Shown piece by piece: positions 25,069 through 35,924 of a stretch of 64,000 nt of DNA. The notes beneath the pieces were generated by a model. It worked only from the letters and a program-made list of their open reading frames with translations. It searched no databases and was not told the origin of the DNA. Each line of letters starts with the position of its first letter. Within the stretch, counting starts at the first letter, position 1. Both the position numbers and the translations under genes were made by a program. This stretch comes from Phoronis australis (lineage: Eukaryota > Phoronida > Phoronidae), in the NCBI GenBank assembly GCA_002633005.1, contig NMRA01000007.1, positions 1,780,838 through 1,844,837 on the forward strand, written 5' to 3'.

Positions 25069-26519
25069 GAGAAAGTTGGTGGTCGTGTACATTGCTGCTT
25101 ATGCATGCTTGTGTTTGGCAGATTTGTGTGATCTCACCAAACCGAATTAACTTTGGTAAACACACCCTGGACTGAGTCTGGAGTCTGTTTCATAAAAAGT
25201 CGCTCAAGACTAAGACTGAAATTTGGTCTCCCGCTCCACATAACTATTTCTGAAAAAATGACCGAAAAAATTAATTAAATCTAACTTTAGCGTATGTGCT
25301 AAGTCTGTGAGAACATACACACAACTGCTGCTTTCTGAGATATTTTTTTACAAATTATTTCTAGATGGTGATGCACTCATTACTTGACTAACCTTTTTTC
25401 ACCAATTGTATAGTGGGAGCTCGAAACCAAATTCCTGTCTTAGGTCTTAAGTTACATGATGCAGACCTCTGATGTGATATCATGTCAACTTTGTTGGTGC
25501 TTTATAAAGTTAACCATTTGTGTGCAGAAATCCAGCCATAATTTTGTGTATTTGTTGGGTGTAGCCTTATGTTACAGTATTGTTTTGTCGTATAATTTAT
25601 TTATCATCATTTATACATATCATTAGTCCAGCAATACTTTGTGTGGTGACATATTAACATGCTCAGGTTGTTATTTGTTAGATAAGATAACATAGAGATT
25701 AAAATTATTTCGTTATGCTTTCAGTAGTCATGGTTAATAACACCTAGGCCAGGGGTCTGATCTTCGTATTCCAAATTGGACTCAAAATTATTTGTTACAT
25801 TTTCCGTTCTTCTCAAATACGAATTCAGAATAAGTGTCAATTATTCTGCGGTAGAGTTCTCTATGATGACTGTGTAACCCCAGTTTGCACTTAACTCCAC
25901 ATTGAAGCTATAAGGTTATTTTTTTACTCGAGTTCGTAACTTGAATTTAGGGGTCTTCAAGTGCTAACCGTGAATAAACGCTAATTTACGCAAACTATAA
26001 TGTACTAGAGCACTTGAGTTTGTATTTAAGCAGGTCGAAAAGACATAACATAGCTTTTTGAGTGCGATTTTGAGTTTGGACAAGGTAAAACTGGCACCTG
26101 GTAATAGCACAACAAATTGTCAGGTGAGGTGGGCAGATTTCTTTTGATTCCCGGTTCCTTTGGTGGTCTCATTCAGGTGTTTGAGAATGTTCTTGTGTCA
26201 TGTTGATGACCTCGTTGTTCCGTTGTGGTATTATGTTGCCATAGGTACAGTTTGGAATTCTCGCAATGATTTGAAAGAACAGATTATAAATTTACACCAC
26301 ATCCAATATGCACTTTATGCAACACAATTTCACATGCAACTCCCAAATGTTGAGGTTTTTTATTAAGGTTGACTCGTGTTAATTATTAGCGTAGGTTTTA
26401 ATTAACCACATAATCTGTACAGAACATTTCATAAGAGAAATTGTAATAAAAGCTTTGAAAGATTTCGAGATGTATTTTTGTTGTCTGAACTTAACAAACA
26501 TTCATAGTTGACTTGCTTG

Positions 26520-27150
26520 TACAGTCAAATCGCGTTACAATGAAACCTGTTTGTATCGTTCGCTTGCTTATAACGTTCTTTTCCATTTTTTCAAATTGCT
26601 AAATAAACGGTTTACTCTTCACTTTTTTAACTAACACGTAGTGTACAATGTTCACTCAGTTAACCAATAGTGAACCACGTGCGAGTCGAAAAATTGATCA
26701 CATGCAGACTCCATATATTAATTTTGTATTCGTAAACAACGCGCGATATGCAGGCACACAGCTAGACATGCGGTTGGACAGCCTTTCATTCAAAAAAATG
26801 GCTATGAAATGGTATTAATAACTATTACACAGAACTTTGTTCAATGTCAGCAAAAATTCAACATACGTTTGCCTTCACCTTCCTCCGAGTTTTACTGTGC
26901 ATGTACAGTGGACCATGTTAATTTCTACCACTTAAAAGACAACACTACTAGTATTCTAGGGCTTTACTTTCTCTCAAATATAGATTTGGTTACAGCAAAT
27001 CTAAGTTACAACAAAGTCTCCGATAGGTCCCAGGAGGTTCAGGCAATAGTCGTATACAATGTGCCTGTATATTGAGAACCAGTTCTCAAAAATATGGACA
27101 CGTTATATCCAACCATTACGGGAGGTTCATTGTAACAAGGTTTGACTATC
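26520..27150. mobile_element. DNA-transposon-like element with ACAGTCAAA ends
   Basis: The left end ACAGTCAAATCGCGTTACAA (26521) is mirrored by the right end TTGTAACAAGGTTTGACTAT (27134-27153), complementary in about 16 of 20 bases and flanked by TA-like ends. Such ends are typical of pogo/Tigger-type or similar TA-inserting elements (from memory). About 630 bases with no transposase frame; it carries a family A hairpin core near its right end. Confidence 0.6.
27055..27110. repeat. Hairpin repeat, family A core, copy 2
   Basis: Contains TTGAGAACCAGTTCTCAAAA, a near-perfect palindrome, followed by ATATGGACACGTTATATCC, which parallels the flank of the 46855 copy (TGTGGGCACCTTATAT). It sits within the 26520-27150 element, suggesting family A may be derived from, or nested in, that element. 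Confidence 0.55.
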
Positions 27151-28064
27151 CCACATAATGCAGTGGTGACGTCATGTTTGAAGGACGGTTCAAAACATAC
27201 CGTACCAAGGTTAAGGTACAACTGAACTTCAAAACTGGAATAAAACAAGTTCGCTGCTGATATAAGTAACACATCAATCACTGAACCTCACTTCATCTGT
27301 AGTTAACATTGACAACAAGGAAAGCAGAACTCACCTTGTTGGAAAATAATTGATATCCCAGTAGAATGAATGTTCATAACAGGCTCTATTAATAATATAT
27401 ATCAGCAATAAGATACTAAAGGAGAATCAAAGCACTTGAAAAATCAAAAGCTTACAAACCAACCATATTTTCTTCTTCAATGATGACTGGACAACTTCAT
27501 AGAAATCAGACAGAAACTTGTGAGATTTTTCAAATATTTTTTTACTCATCTTGGTATGTTATTGAATATATATGGTAAAATTTTTTCAATTTGGGGCAAA
27601 AATAATTGCTAAAATTGTCATTTCTATTTCTCAGATCCTTGCATTCTTTCAAATGCTCGAAAATTCTCCAAATGTTTAGTAATAGCCACGCCATACTAAG
27701 CATGACAGAAGCAAAGTAAATTTTCATAAAAAGTTAGTTACTTTTGTTGAGAAACTTGTGTCCCAAACAGATGTCTTGTTAACATAAGAAATTTTCATGT
27801 TAAAAAAATTCCAGAAAGTCTGTATCATTTTATAGGCATAAAACACACGATGCAGAAACAAATAATCTTAACTAGCGATACAAACAGCAAAGCCCTTCAC
27901 AGCACGGTTATTTGAAGCCTTTAACTGTTAAGGGCTGCAACTTTCAGCTCAACTAGTGAAACAATATTGGCATCAGCTTGAGTAAAAGTAATGCAACAGA
28001 ATGAATACTGAGCTCCACAACAAACCACATGTCTGTCATTACTGATGGATGGCAAACAATCAAC

Positions 28065-28508
28065 CTAAGAACCATCCACACTCTTATTTGTCCTCAGTTT
28101 CTTTTTAAATTTATCGTTTGATTCACTAACAAGACGATCAACATGCGTCAGAAGTTCTTCTTTAGATGCAGAATAGTGCGTCGACTTCCACACCTCCCTC
28201 AAACCTTGAAACACGTACTGAAATCCAGGACCTTTGGGTATTCCTATGTCCAACAAGTCGAACCCTCGGATAGGAAATATAGGTTCTTCCCAGAGTGTTA
28301 AATCCTCTAACAACTTTTTGTTTCCCCAGTACTTGAACAGTTCATACATCCGGCCCCTTAACTTGGCCTTACCCTCTCTACAGTCTAGCAACATGTCTTG
28401 GAAATATTTGAGTCGGTTCTCCTGGCTAGTTTCCCTTTCACTCAGAATCAAAAATCCTGTTTTAAGTTCTTCATTTGACACTTTCAGCCGTTGGTTTAAC
28501 GACACCAA
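28065..28508 (-). CDS. TRNT1: TRNT1 last exon (7b): body and tail domains
   Basis: Acceptor (minus strand) TTTCTTTTCCAG ends at 28509; 147 codons plus TAG. Residues 333-479, starting [19 protein letters not shown], with [30 protein letters not shown] and [18 protein letters not shown]. This is the C-terminal helical, tRNA-holding part of the enzyme. It ends in a basic Lys-rich tail ([13 protein letters not shown]) beyond where the human protein stops. Confidence 0.9.
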   Translation of the reverse strand: MVSLNQRLKVSNEELKTGFLILSERETSQENRLKYFQDMLLDCREGKAKLRGRMYELFKYWGNKKLLEDLTLWEEPIFPIRGFDLLDIGIPKGPGFQYVFQGLREVWKSTHYSASKEELLTHVDRLVSESNDKFKKKLRTNKSVDGS

Positions 28509-31500
28509 CTGGAAAAGAAAATCCACAGTTGCATTGCGTGGCCAACCTTGTCGTCATGTAAGTTCAAATTTACATATTAATTCAAGTCTCACCCCTGAAG
28601 GTGGGCCAGTCATCAGCACTCGTATCATCAATGGGATGGACAAACACTTGAAATATGTAGTTCTTTGACAAGACAAGGTGTAGTTCCAACTTAACTCTGT
28701 TCACATTCATTTCTTAGTACTTCTATTATTTGCTAACAAGGGTTGCATTCCGTAGACCAAAGACTTGCACTTGTGGCGAAAATTCTTCGCTTATGGAACG
28801 TTAACAGTGTCTGAATTCTATCGTATAATTTATGAATTCTATCCCATAATTCAACATTACAAACTCACTGACCAATCACAACAGTGGCCGCCATTTTACT
28901 AGGTTAGGCTAGTAAGGTCTGGAACATAGTCGTGAAACGCCTTTTACTCGTGTGATTTTGTGTAGTGATGCATGCTTCTTGTTAAAACTAGGTCTACCGA
29001 ACACATTCCAGACTCCCTTCCAGTACATAACCATCAAAACTTCCATGTGAAAGCACTGAACAGCAATAGCATGATTGTGTTGTGAACAACACAAGGCGTT
29101 ATGATCATTTACCCAGAGTGTCCAAAAGGTCTTGTTCAGACATGGTAAACCTACTGTCTCTCCAAATATTTCTCAAAGTCCGTAGCATTCTGGCAAAGTG
29201 CACTCCAGGCTCGTAGCCCAGTCAAACAAGTTTCTCACCAATGTCGGGAAACTTTGGAACGTTAACTTGTGAAAACTCGCCGAGAATATCCGGTAGACCT
29301 TTGTACATTAACAATTGACAAATGTTGTTTCTCTTGACGTCATCCTGACCGTGAGTATCACAGAATATGTTCAGGCAAATTCTGATTGGTTCAACTGTGA
29401 AATCAGTTGTTCGGTGTTTAACAATAAATAGTCCATGCTTCAATTCAATGTTGGATAATTTCAGCCGCTTGTAAAAAGTGTACATCTGTGAAAAATGTTA
29501 GAGTCTATTAGGCGACAAGAGCTGTGTTACTCCACTAAGCTATATAATACCCGCATTTTGTGTATAAAACAATGAATTCACCAAGATCTTTTCATTTACG
29601 GGATGTCAATATTCAAGCTGAAATTAAATTTTTCTTGATTCTCAAGATTGCAACATGAGCAATATTGGCAGTCATCACATTTCCCAATTCTTGCATCAGC
29701 AATCACAAAAAATAAATTTGACAGTTCATAAATTGACGAAAGTTTTTCATTTTGTGTCCCCATAATGTGTGACACAAAGGTGAACAATTCTTTGCAGTTG
29801 ATCGTAACTCTTGAATTAGGGACAGTTACTATAGCCTATTTCTGAAATTTGGTACGAGCTCTTACCTCGAGCAAAGTAATTAATTTTTCACTATACCAAA
29901 CTAGAGAATTTTTACCGTAACAAACTTTGAGTATATCACATCGATGCAATTCTTATCACTAGTGTTCTTCTGATAAAAAACTTGTGAGGGGACAGTTTAT
30001 TTTTTATTCACTGTCTGTACTTTCAGTCCAGCACCAACAACTTACAACAACTTGGGTCTTAGGGGGAAAGTTCTCCCTAAAATATCTTTCAACTTTGCAG
30101 ACTGTTATAAATCCATTGGCTGTTATCACAGTCAACTGTCTTTTTGAATTTGACTGGTTTTCATTGCTGGGGAATACCAAGATCATTGTCTATTGAGCTG
30201 ACCGCTGTTTAAGTAGACACAGCTTTACAAAGGCTTCATGATGGTGGCTGTGAAGAAAATTTTATTACCACCAACCTACAAGTTAACACCTCAAACTACT
30301 AGAACAGCCATTAAACGTAAACAATTGTTTTCTATTCTTGAGTAAACAATAATGACATCTTTGTAAATCTAGCCTACTTACATCCTCTTCATTTTTCAAC
30401 AAAGTACTCATCAAAGTCATCGGTAGTGGTTCCAGAGCTGACGCTAGCTTCCACACCGTATCAAACTCATCAACATCTGGATGTGTGGGTAAACCTGAAA
30501 ACAAATAACTCAGTTGGAAAATAGATGTTCCAGTGGTTCTTTTCCCAGTCAGGCTTCGGGATTCTTTTTAAAGTATGTAGTTATGTAAACAAGCCTGCAG
30601 GCAGCCAACCCTTGGTGCTAAAAAGTTAAAAGTCATTGAGGTTCATCTTAAATCATGGACCAAAGCTATATCTCTTAAAGCTATGTATGAATTTATCAAC
30701 TGTCTGTTCATTCAGCCAAATATCTACAAAAGCGTTGATTTGACAGAAAAAGTACTGGTATTTTCTGAAAGTATTAAGTCTGTAGAATTTGAATTTTGAA
30801 AAAAAACTGCCAGTAATTGGATCGCGAGACCATGTCTTTGTAGTAAAACTTAGCAAAAAGAAAAATACATTCACAGCAAAATAACAGAATCAAAATGGCC
30901 AAAAAACATTTGATACAAACTTTCAAGATAAAGTCTCAAAAACGCTGTTAGAGTTTTCTAAATTATCATGTCATTTCCATTTTATGCAATTTTGAATTTT
31001 GTTCATAAAAATTGCAAAAGCGGAACATTTTAAAACAGTTCCCAACAGCGTTTTGGAGAGCAGTGTAAGGAGCACAATATCTGAAAGTTTCATCAAAATC
31101 TAAGGTATCATGATCCAAAGTAAACCAAAATTGGACATTTTTGTAGAATCTTACATAACCTTAAAATATATTTTGTGAAAACCATATTTGATTTAGGGCT
31201 CTTCCAGCAAAATCTGTATGGGAGGGGGGGAAGGCACTTTTATTTCGTACCCACCGCCCATATTTTTCATTTATTTCTCCAACCAATGACCCATAAATTT
31301 TTAATTATTTTTAATAGGTTAAAATATAAAATCCAACACTTGCAAACAAATTGCCTTCAGGAGGACCTGTTAAGAACTTAGATGATTGACAGACAAGAAC
31401 TAGTTGTCTTGTCCAATATTGTCAAAAACTAAAGTAGCCTGTGAGCAATACTTTTGGCAGCCACCAGGTGTCTCTGTTCACCATGTGTCTATAATTTCAA

Positions 31501-34500
31501 TGAACATTTTTTNTAATTTTCATTCTAATACAATTGTACAACATGTGCCTGCAATCAAGTTGCCCATGACTTAAGTAATGGCATAGAGTACATGATGCAC
31601 TTTGTACACTAGCGACATGGGTTTTTTGTCTTGTTTTTTTTGGATATTTTTGGGTATCTGCCAAGTGAATTTTTGGTGAGTTAAGTTTTTTCAGAGGGTA
31701 TTGAGGTTGATTTTTGGCTGAAAATACACACCTGACACATTTAGGGGAAAAATAGCATTCATTTCTTTCAAGAAAGACCACCCATAATTAAAGTTTTCTT
31801 CAGAAGACAACCACCCATATATTTTTATTTCAACTACCACCCCCCCTCCCATATGCATTTTGCTGGCACAGCCCTAACAGCACATGATCAGAAGAATGAG
31901 AAATTAAAGTCCTAAGCCACCTGGCTATAATGTAAGAATAAAAATAAATGAGTGTATCTCCAGGGACTGGCAAAACAAGTGGTAGTGACAGCCTGAGATA
32001 CAGTTTCAAAGCTCAGAAGAGTTACCCAAGCCTACCTATGTATTGTGACAATCCAACTTCAGACATGGTGCGCACCAGACTGTTGGCATGGTTACCCACA
32101 ACAATTTTCTTAAGTTCCATCCATATCCTCTCCCCCGATATCCTTTTTAAGCCAGCAGCATTCTGTTGTATTGCACTCAGTGTGCTAGCCTCATGTGCAT
32201 TGGGTTTGTCAGATATGCGACCATAGAACCTTATAAGGAGACACAAAGAATACAGTATTTGAAATGTCAGTTGATTCATTGAAATCATAAGGCAAGTCAC
32301 TAAACATATCGAGGTGTTTAATGTCCTGAGCATTTCAGTACAGAAATACACTATCCACATTCAAAACTTAATGATGAAAGAGTTTCCATTTACATATTTC
32401 TTTATACTTTATTTTATAGTATTCATAAGCAAAAAACCCAATCTCACTGCAATTGCCAACACCATTAGAAAGACTGGCTACACAAATATTTGAATCAGTT
32501 ACCAAGTAGAAGTAGAAAACCAAATTTTAAACAAAGGAGATAGATTTCGCTATTTATTTCACATTAACAATTATTGAAAACTTTTAAAAAGCAGCAGGAA
32601 ATGACAGACCTAAAGTAACGTAAAATTCTCAAGTAGTCCTCTTGGATTCTGGAGGCAGCATCACCAACAAATCGCACCCTCTTCATTTCCAAATCTTCCT
32701 TTCCATTGAAATAATCGTAAAGGGTTCCGTCAAGTCCTACGTAACATGATAATCAAACAGCTACGAATAATACCTGCATGCAATGGTGTTCTATTCAGAC
32801 CCCAGTTCAATACAACTGTTATTGGCCTTTTGTTGTTTGTGCTGGAATCTCACGGTGATGCAACATGGCATGAAAAGGCAGCTTCACCTATCATTTGACA
32901 GGCTTACATTTGCATGATTGAACTCGCATTTTCTTATTTAACTAAAGCTTTACTAGGACTATCTGGTTAGCCCAATACATTTAAAATAACAAAATTCCAT
33001 TGAAGTTAGACTTTAAAAAGCATGTAAACAAAGGACCCGCATTGCTCAGATGAAACATGCAAACGCTGGAACATCATCAGAACATCTACACTGCTAAATA
33101 TTACATTACAAAAAGCAAATCAATAATGATACTTTTAAATCCCAAAACAGATTTACAGTCTTTGGTGGCAGGATAACTTAAAACATACAGTAAAGTACGT
33201 GTACCAGATACTATTAGAACAGGTTCACTCACCTAAAAACATCGAGTTCACCGTCAGATCTCTCCTGTTGGCGTCCAGCTGCCAGTCTCGTGTGAACTCA
33301 ACTTCTGCGTGTCGACCATCCGTCACCACATCTATACGAAGCGTTGTCACTTCAAAGTTTTCCTACATGTAAAAATGTGTATCAGTACAAAAAGTGTTAT
33401 CTTATTTTAAAAAGAGAACTTCTATCGAAGTGGCAATCAATCTGTTTCCTCCATCAAAAACAATTTTTGTTTTAGGCTATTTGCAGTAATAAAATTGGCT
33501 TCATGTTATTCGTTAAGACTGGTTAGAAATGATTTCTATGTTAGAGAATTGACAAATTGCAATAGGGCCGTCCTGGATTACACAGGGATAGAACTCTCCT
33601 TTGTCTGGGGATAAGAAAGCATGTGACTTAGTTTTGGAAATCAGGCACATTTTCATGTCTCTCATTGATGTCGGGAAGACAAAGAATTTCAGACTACCAT
33701 CCACCAGCATTTGTCCACTTTATCAAACTTTTTCAAGTCGGAGTTGCAGCCTTTAACACAGTAATAATACTCTGTTGGCATTGGAGGGACGAATAGAGTA
33801 ATGCAACCAAGAAAGAATGTTGATATTCTAACACTAGAATATGGCTTACAGTGGCTTAAATGTGGGCAATGGGCAATAACAGAGGTGATGCATTTTGAGA
33901 ACCAGTATGATGCTTGTTATTCAGTGGACTGAGAAAACTGGTTTTAAAAATGTGGGATCCCTGCAAGTGACTATTGCCTAAAAGTAATCGTTTATACACA
34001 GATAAATACTGCAATATTATACTAACCAATTCATTTCATAGATCACATTCCACTAAATATCATTAACGATATCCAATAACAAATGTATTGGTTAGGGTCA
34101 TTGTTCTTAAAACTCATGAACCCATGAAACTGTAAACCTTTCACATTCTTGATGATCACAGAAAATAGTGCTTACCTATTTGAAATCACATGACCCTATT
34201 AATTCTTTAAAAAATTACAATTCTTCAATGAGATCATTCCCAGATTTCAAAATTTGCATAAAAAGCTACAAATTCCATTTCTGGATGAGTTAGCTAAAGA
34301 AGTTGTCTGGCATAAACAATCAAGAGCTTATACTCTAAGAGCTAAGCTGTCAAAAACGAGAACTCAGTGTAATTCTCAGTAAATTTCCATTTTTCAAAAT
34401 CGTTACCAAACATGTTTTTGTGAATGTTTTACATTTTTTACCAAAATCCAAGAAGAGAATTTAAATATAGTACTGATATCATTGCTCATAAATCATCATA

Positions 34501-35916
34501 TGAATAGACTTTACCTTAGACAAACATTTGGATTTGAATGAAGCTTCATGCAGAGCTTTGGGCACTTAAATTGACATTTTCCGTGAAAATAAAAATCGAG
34601 GATTTAAAACTCTTGTTAGTTAGTTTAGCTTTGCTTATCTACTATTTTACATTATTCTTCTGGTGTTTGGAGAAGCAAAAGAATCTCAGTGAAAACAACT
34701 GTCCAAAATAGAGTAATGTTTTTTTTTGGAAGTGAATAGATTTAGTAAAAATCATGCCTCACACGGCAACATGGGATGTAAACTGCAAAGAACAGAAGAC
34801 AGTTTATCCATAAATGTCTGGAATAGTGTATTAAAACTCCAGCTTTACGGAGCAAGTTTTTATGTGGGATTACTCTGTTAACAAAAATGATTGCACAACT
34901 GATATCAAAAGAGTTTTTAATGAAACTGATGACAAAATGTGCCTCGATACAGATGAGTATTTTGTAATTTAAATCGCTCCAAGGGGTGATTATTAGCCCA
35001 ATTACATGCAAGGATATTACCGTTGCATGTGAAAACCGGATTACATGTAAACAAACCACTTGAAAGGAAGATCTGCCTCCCCATATCAACATTGAACATC
35101 TTAATTCTTAGGAAATACTGTCTAATAAGTAACCAACAAGTCCAGGTGGGTTGGGTACACCGATATTTTGTATTTATGGAACTGTAATTGTAAAATGTAT
35201 TAGTCATTATAATAATAAACGGATATCATATATACATACGAATACGGAAACAGAGTTTACAACCCTTGAACACAAATTAAGATTTTCATGAAACACCCCA
35301 TTTTTAAAATAAAACATGACAAAAAATGTCTGAGCATAATTTTTCAAAATGAGTTTCTGAAGTTACGAAAGGTTTTAAAAAATCATGCTTTCATGGGTTG
35401 ACAGCTATATTTAAAATCACAATTCAACATTATGAACATTGTTCATTAGGTACACTAGTACATAAAGCCTAAACTTTTTGTTACCTTATCATTTAGCCGA
35501 CATGTGATTGTTCCATGCTTTTCACCATTCATGTTCAACATGCGTATTTCCTCTTTCTCAAACATTTCTTTCATCTGTTCCGGTGTAGCAGTTGTGGCAA
35601 AGTCAATATCATGAGGAACCTTACCCGACAGAAGGTCACGCACTGCCCCACCTGCGATTCTAATCTCATAACCAAACTTAGTAAACAACTCATTGAGCTG
35701 GTTCAATTCAGGAGTAAACAACTGAAAAAATTCGGGTGTATTCAGCTTCATCGTTCGAAGGTGACCACTACGACGCAAGATAACAGGTCTTTTCACAGGC
35801 TTCGAAAGGTCTGTAGAATAACGTGGCAACTGTGAAATGTGCGGTTTTACCAATTTCGGCGTGAATATTTGTCGACAGGTCGAGTGAAATGTTCTTGAAA
35901 AATACTTAAGTATCAT
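28065..35916 (-). CDS. TRNT1: CCA tRNA nucleotidyltransferase 1, mitochondrial-type, 6 coding exons
   Basis: Adds the 3' CCA to tRNAs (class II nucleotidyltransferase), in mitochondria and cytosol. Exons (minus strand): 35924-35485 (ATG 35916), 33362-33233, 32736-32610, 32229-32036, 30494-30382 and 28508-28065. Total 480 codons, 479 residues; human TRNT1 is 434, the excess being an N-terminal presequence and a basic C-terminal tail. Visible motifs: GGAVRDLL (89-96), catalytic DxD in [11 protein letters not shown] (D103, D105), RRDLTVNSM (177-185), [13 protein letters not shown] and [14 protein letters not shown] diverged second version of the last exon lies at 29485-29105. ACTR10 is divergent upstream. 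Identified from memory of the human protein. Confidence 0.93.
28747..28980 (+). repeat. Dispersed repeat B, + copy (in last TRNT1 intron)
   Basis: About 235 bases that recur in reverse orientation at 40418-40655. Shared blocks include TTGCACTT..TGTGGCGA, TCCCATAATTCAACA, GTGGC(C/G)GCCATTTT, CTAGTAAG and CTCGTGTGATTTTG, in the same order with small indels. No coding frame is preserved. SINE-like or an old non-autonomous element; the family is not identified. Confidence 0.75.
29105..29485 (-). pseudogene. TRNT1: Duplicated TRNT1 terminal exon (7a) with one in-frame TGA
   Basis: Acceptor ATTTTTCACAG ends at 29486. The frame is phase 0, as for 7b, and begins [20 protein letters not shown], clearly related to 7b ([19 protein letters not shown]) and to the human segment. 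It stays colinear with the family to [11 protein letters not shown], ending TGA at 29107-29105, except for one in-frame TGA at 29224-29222 (GEKLV, stop, LGYEPG). Joined after exon 5 it would give a 419-residue protein truncated in the tail. It may be a decaying duplicate, an alternative last exon, or a base error. GLFIVKHR is closer here to human (GLFIVKNR) than 7b is. Confidence 0.8.
30382..30494 (-). CDS. TRNT1: TRNT1 exon 5
   Basis: Acceptor TTTGTTTTCAG ends at 30495, donor GAGGAT|GTAAGT at 30381. Residues about 295-332: [20 protein letters not shown], then [12 protein letters not shown]. It ends in phase 0, so either terminal exon (29485 or 28508) can follow without breaking frame. Confidence 0.88.
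31193..31877. mobile_element. MITE family C, copy 1
   Basis: Ends TTAGGGCTCTTCCAGCAAAA and (right end) TTTTGCTGGCACAGCCCTAA are inverted complements with two mismatches. Subterminal G-runs (GGGAGGGGGGGAAGG, then CACCCATATTT) are mirrored near the right end (CACCCCCCCTCCCATAT). About 685 bases, includes one undetermined base (31513), no transposase frame. Related copies lie at 45347-45919 and, partly, near 57166. Lies between TRNT1 exons 4 and 5. Confidence 0.8.
32036..32229 (-). CDS. TRNT1: TRNT1 exon 4
   Basis: Acceptor CTTATAAG ends at 32230 (short pyrimidine tract), donor ACATAG|GTAGGC at 32035. Residues about 230-294: [20 protein letters not shown], then [20 protein letters not shown] and [17 protein letters not shown] is the family's motif with the conserved ERxxxExxK pattern. 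The antisense frame on the + strand is a shadow. Confidence 0.88.
32610..32736 (-). CDS. TRNT1: TRNT1 exon 3
   Basis: Acceptor TGTTACGTAG ends at 32737, donor TTTAG|GTCTGT at 32609. Residues about 188-230: [40 protein letters not shown], matching the human FDGTLFDYFNGYEDL and [15 protein letters not shown] segments. This carries the neck-proximal part of the catalytic region. Confidence 0.9.
33233..33362 (-). CDS. TRNT1: TRNT1 exon 2
   Basis: Acceptor TTACATGTAG ends at 33363, donor TTTTTAG|GTGAGT at 33232. Residues 145-188: [20 protein letters not shown], then [27 protein letters not shown] is the conserved motif that helps recognise the incoming CTP or ATP in class II enzymes. Confidence 0.92.
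33871..33979. repeat. Hairpin repeat, family A copy 3
   Basis: Outer arms GGGCAATA..AGAGGTGATG and ATTGCC at the far end are complementary in part; inside, TTTTGAGAACCAGT faces AAACTGGTTTTAAAAATGTGGG across a 30-base loop. The core matches the copies at 10780 and 46855. Confidence 0.6.
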
Positions 35917-35924
35917 CAGGTCAT
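35485..35924 (-). CDS. TRNT1: TRNT1 exon 1 of the coding region, with targeting presequence
   Basis: Acceptor TTTTTATTTGCAG ends at 35925; first ATG after it at 35916; donor GATAAG|GTAACA at 35484. Residues 1-144. The start [18 protein letters not shown] is rich in Arg, Ser and hydrophobics with no acidic residue, like a mitochondrial presequence. An internal Met56 (MKLNTPEF) sits where the human cytosolic form is thought to start (MKLQSPEF). Then [19 protein letters not shown] and [14 protein letters not shown] 5' leader exon must lie upstream; a possible donor is GAG|GTATCA at 36138-36133. Confidence 0.92.

Larger units (their letters stand above)
24206..28064. other. Intergenic region between PALS1 and TRNT1 (convergent genes)
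   Basis: The two flanking genes converge here. I see an inverted-repeat element at 24832-25068, a longer terminal-inverted-repeat element at about 26520-27150, and otherwise AT-rich sequence without a coding pattern. The TRNT1 3' UTR must end in the right part; no clear minus-strand AATAAA could be assigned. Confidence 0.5.

Noticed and set aside
24664-25131. 155-codon + strand frame near the PALS1 3' end
   Set aside because: Its middle is a 237-base MITE with inverted ends; no protein family pattern.
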